A DNA stretch of 64,000 nt, taken from assembly GCF_026870175.2 (NCBI RefSeq), contig NZ_CP113977.2, positions 3,162,001-3,226,000 on the forward strand, read 5' to 3'. A model generated the notes under the pieces. That model saw nothing but the letters and a program-made list of their open reading frames with translations, was not told the origin of the DNA and searched no databases. The translations under genes were made by a program, and so were the position numbers. The first letter of the stretch is position 1; every line of letters starts with the position of its first letter. This DNA is from Flavobacterium aestivum. Its GTDB lineage: Bacteria; Bacteroidota; Bacteroidia; Flavobacteriales; Flavobacteriaceae. Of the stretch, positions 62,657-64,000 are shown piece by piece.

Positions 62657-62683
62657 TAAAATCACCTTGTTATGGTGATTTTA
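62657..62683 (-). terminator. Hairpin at the end of the minus-strand exported-protein gene
   Basis: TAAAATCACC (62657-62666) pairs with GGTGATTTTA (62674-62683) with a 7-nt loop, 18 nt past the stop codon of the gene at 62701. No strong T-run on that strand, so termination strength is uncertain. Confidence 0.55.
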
Positions 62684-62700
62684 TAGAATTGACAAACTTA

Positions 62701-63114
62701 TTAGTATTTTTTTAGAAAGACAGATTTACCATTTAAAAAAACTTCAAATTGATTTTTGTCATCATAATAAATGGTTTTATAAACGTCTCCTTTAAAAAGA
62801 GAAATTTCTCCATGAGACTTTCCATCAGTTTTCGTTGTGTAATCAAATACCATTCTTTTGTTATAAGGTCCAATTCCTAAATTATAAGAAATAAAATCAG
62901 TTCCTTTTAAATCAAATTCTTGCTTAGAATCAATTAATTTTCCATCAGTATAAAAATTTGTTATTTGTTTCGTAAGAGGAATGTCTGGATAAAACTGATT
63001 AACTTTTTTAATAAATTCATACTGATCAATACTCACAGGCTCAATTTTGGAAGTAATCGTTTGTGAAAATGAAATTGTGCTTGCAAAAAGAAATAACATG
63101 ATACATTTTTTCAT
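62701..63114 (-). CDS. Small exported protein, unknown
   Basis: 137 residues with a signal peptide (KKCIMLFLFASTISFSQ). The mature part (YEFIKKVNQFYPDIPLTKQITNFYTDGK ... FDYTTKTDGKSHGEISLFKGDVYKT) is beta-rich and ends in a hydrophobic strand (FEVFLNGKSVFLKKY). Not recognised. It lies between DUF2911 and ndh, about 100 nt downstream of ndh on the same strand. Confidence 0.7.
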   Translation of the reverse strand: MKKCIMLFLFASTISFSQTITSKIEPVSIDQYEFIKKVNQFYPDIPLTKQITNFYTDGKLIDSKQEFDLKGTDFISYNLGIGPYNKRMVFDYTTKTDGKSHGEISLFKGDVYKTIYYDDKNQFEVFLNGKSVFLKKY

Positions 63115-63217
63115 AATTTTTAATTTTAGTTAATATTCTGAATCTTATTTAAAATATTCATTTATAAATACTTGAATTTAAAAATCTTGTATAAACTTCT
63201 AAGGTACGAAATTTTGC

Positions 63218-64000
63218 TTATGCCTCATCTTTCTTTCTTTTCTCCGGTCTAATAATCATTCGTAATGATTGGTCTTTAGAAAAATAAGCAATCATCCAAT
63301 GGTAAAAAGTGTTTAATCTATTACGATAACTTATCAAGGACATTAGGTGCACAAATAACCAAATCATCCAAGCCGGAAATCCTTTGAAATGCATTTTTGG
63401 TTTTGGTAAATCAACAACCGCTTTCTTTTTCCCTATGATAGCCATAGAGCCTTTGTCATTGTATTTAAATGGTTTAAGTGGTTTATTTTGAACCATTGAT
63501 TTAAAATTCTCAGCCAAATTTAGCCCTTGCTGAATGGCCACTTGCGCTACTTGCGGATGTCCTCCAGGGAAATTTTCATCACTAAGTTGGATACAGGTAT
63601 CCCCAATAGCATAGATATTATCCGTAGCATTTACTTTATTGAATGCATCTGTAGCCATTCGTTTGCCTCGACCGTAACTTTCTGCTGGAATTCCTTCAAA
63701 TTCTTTTGCTGAAACTCCAGCTGCCCAGATTAAATTTTTGGTTTGTATGGTTTTTCCGTCTGCAAAATAAACGATATCGTCTTTATAATCGACCACTCGG
63801 GTGTTTAGTTTGACTATTACTCCAAGTTGAGTTATCGCTTCAAGAGTATCTACTTGTGATTCCTTACTCATTGGTGATAATAAGGCATCACCTCCATCAA
63901 CCAAATAAATATTGCTGACTGATGTTTGAAATTCCGGATATTCTTTGAGCAAAATATTTTTTCGCATTTCAGCAAACATTCCGGAAACTTCTACTCCTGT
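63218..64000 (-). CDS. ndh: Type II NADH dehydrogenase, C-terminal part
   Basis: The frame is open to the window edge (it reads TGVEVSGMFAEMRKN from the edge), so the N-terminal FAD domain lies outside and ~260 residues are seen. Features of the disulfide-oxidoreductase fold: ALLSPMSKESQVDTLEAITQLGVIVKLNTRVV, LIWAAGV, NIYAIGDTC (second FAD motif) and PQVAQVAIQQGLNLAENF. The C-terminus contains a hydrophobic membrane-association segment (FPAWMIWLFVHLMSLISYRNRL), typical of NDH-2. It oxidises NADH and reduces quinone without proton pumping. Confidence 0.92.
   Translation of the reverse strand, partial: TGVEVSGMFAEMRKNILLKEYPEFQTSVSNIYLVDGGDALLSPMSKESQVDTLEAITQLGVIVKLNTRVVDYKDDIVYFADGKTIQTKNLIWAAGVSAKEFEGIPAESYGRGKRMATDAFNKVNATDNIYAIGDTCIQLSDENFPGGHPQVAQVAIQQGLNLAENFKSMVQNKPLKPFKYNDKGSMAIIGKKKAVVDLPKPKMHFKGFPAWMIWLFVHLMSLISYRNRLNTFYHWMIAYFSKDQSLRMIIRPEKRKKDEA

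Larger units (their letters stand above)
62397..62700. other. Intergenic region between two converging genes
   Basis: 304 bases without a gene, containing the two hairpins described separately (62418-62448 and 62657-62683). The 210 bases between them hold nothing I can recognise. Confidence 0.6.

Overview
The window looks like a chromosomal segment of a Flavobacterium-type Bacteroidota. It is AT-rich. Candidate promoters have the TAnnTTTG -7 box of that phylum, Shine-Dalgarno sequences are mostly weak, and there are many lipoproteins. One phosphatase carries a type IX secretion (T9SS) C-terminal sorting domain, and the family set is typical of flavobacteria (DUF2911, LytTR two-component pair, short LeuA, ilvD-B-N-C). 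Both window ends cut genes: an Rhs protein on the left and a type II NADH dehydrogenase on the right.

Bases 1-11,700 form an Rhs polymorphic-toxin island. A truncated Rhs gene and a complete PAAR-like/Rhs gene share an almost identical core but end in unrelated toxin tips, each followed by its own candidate immunity gene. Between and behind them lie orphan immunity-like genes, two decayed Rhs fragments and a DUF4291 gene. A short relic of the 3' end of the flanking MORN-repeat gene sits after the first module, which suggests growth by tandem duplication. At 11.7-15.3 kb are the intact MORN-repeat protein and a large T9SS-secreted purple-acid-phosphatase-like enzyme, both on the minus strand.

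At 15.6-29.7 kb, a small membrane protein and a LytTR response regulator/histidine kinase pair precede eleven co-directional, closely spaced genes for small exported proteins, lipoproteins and membrane proteins. Most match no family I know. At 29.9-42.8 kb are a nitronate-monooxygenase-like enzyme, fabG behind a pseudoknotted structured RNA (possibly Flavo-1), a VWA-like membrane protein, a LysR regulator paired with a YeiH-type exporter, a zinc phospholipase C/S1-P1-like enzyme, an LTA-synthase-like sulfatase and several unknowns.

At 43-51 kb are the branched-chain amino-acid genes leuA-leuB and ilvD-ilvB-ilvN-ilvC. The ilv operon begins with a 24-codon leader peptide rich in Ile/Leu/Val, followed by a perfect terminator hairpin and a competing antiterminator: a textbook-style attenuator. 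leuC and leuD are absent here.

At 51.5-61.7 kb acs is followed by a seven-gene biosynthetic operon: FAD oxidoreductase, methyltransferase, type III polyketide synthase, FabZ-like dehydratase, FabF-like ketosynthase, ACP and phosphopantetheinyl transferase. It is a good candidate for a phenolic-lipid or alkyl-quinone pathway with its own carrier protein. After it come a DnaQ-like exonuclease with altered catalytic motifs and a cNMP/CBS/DUF294 protein. The window closes with a DUF2911 protein, a small exported protein and the partial ndh. I found no tRNA, rRNA, CRISPR array or transposase gene.
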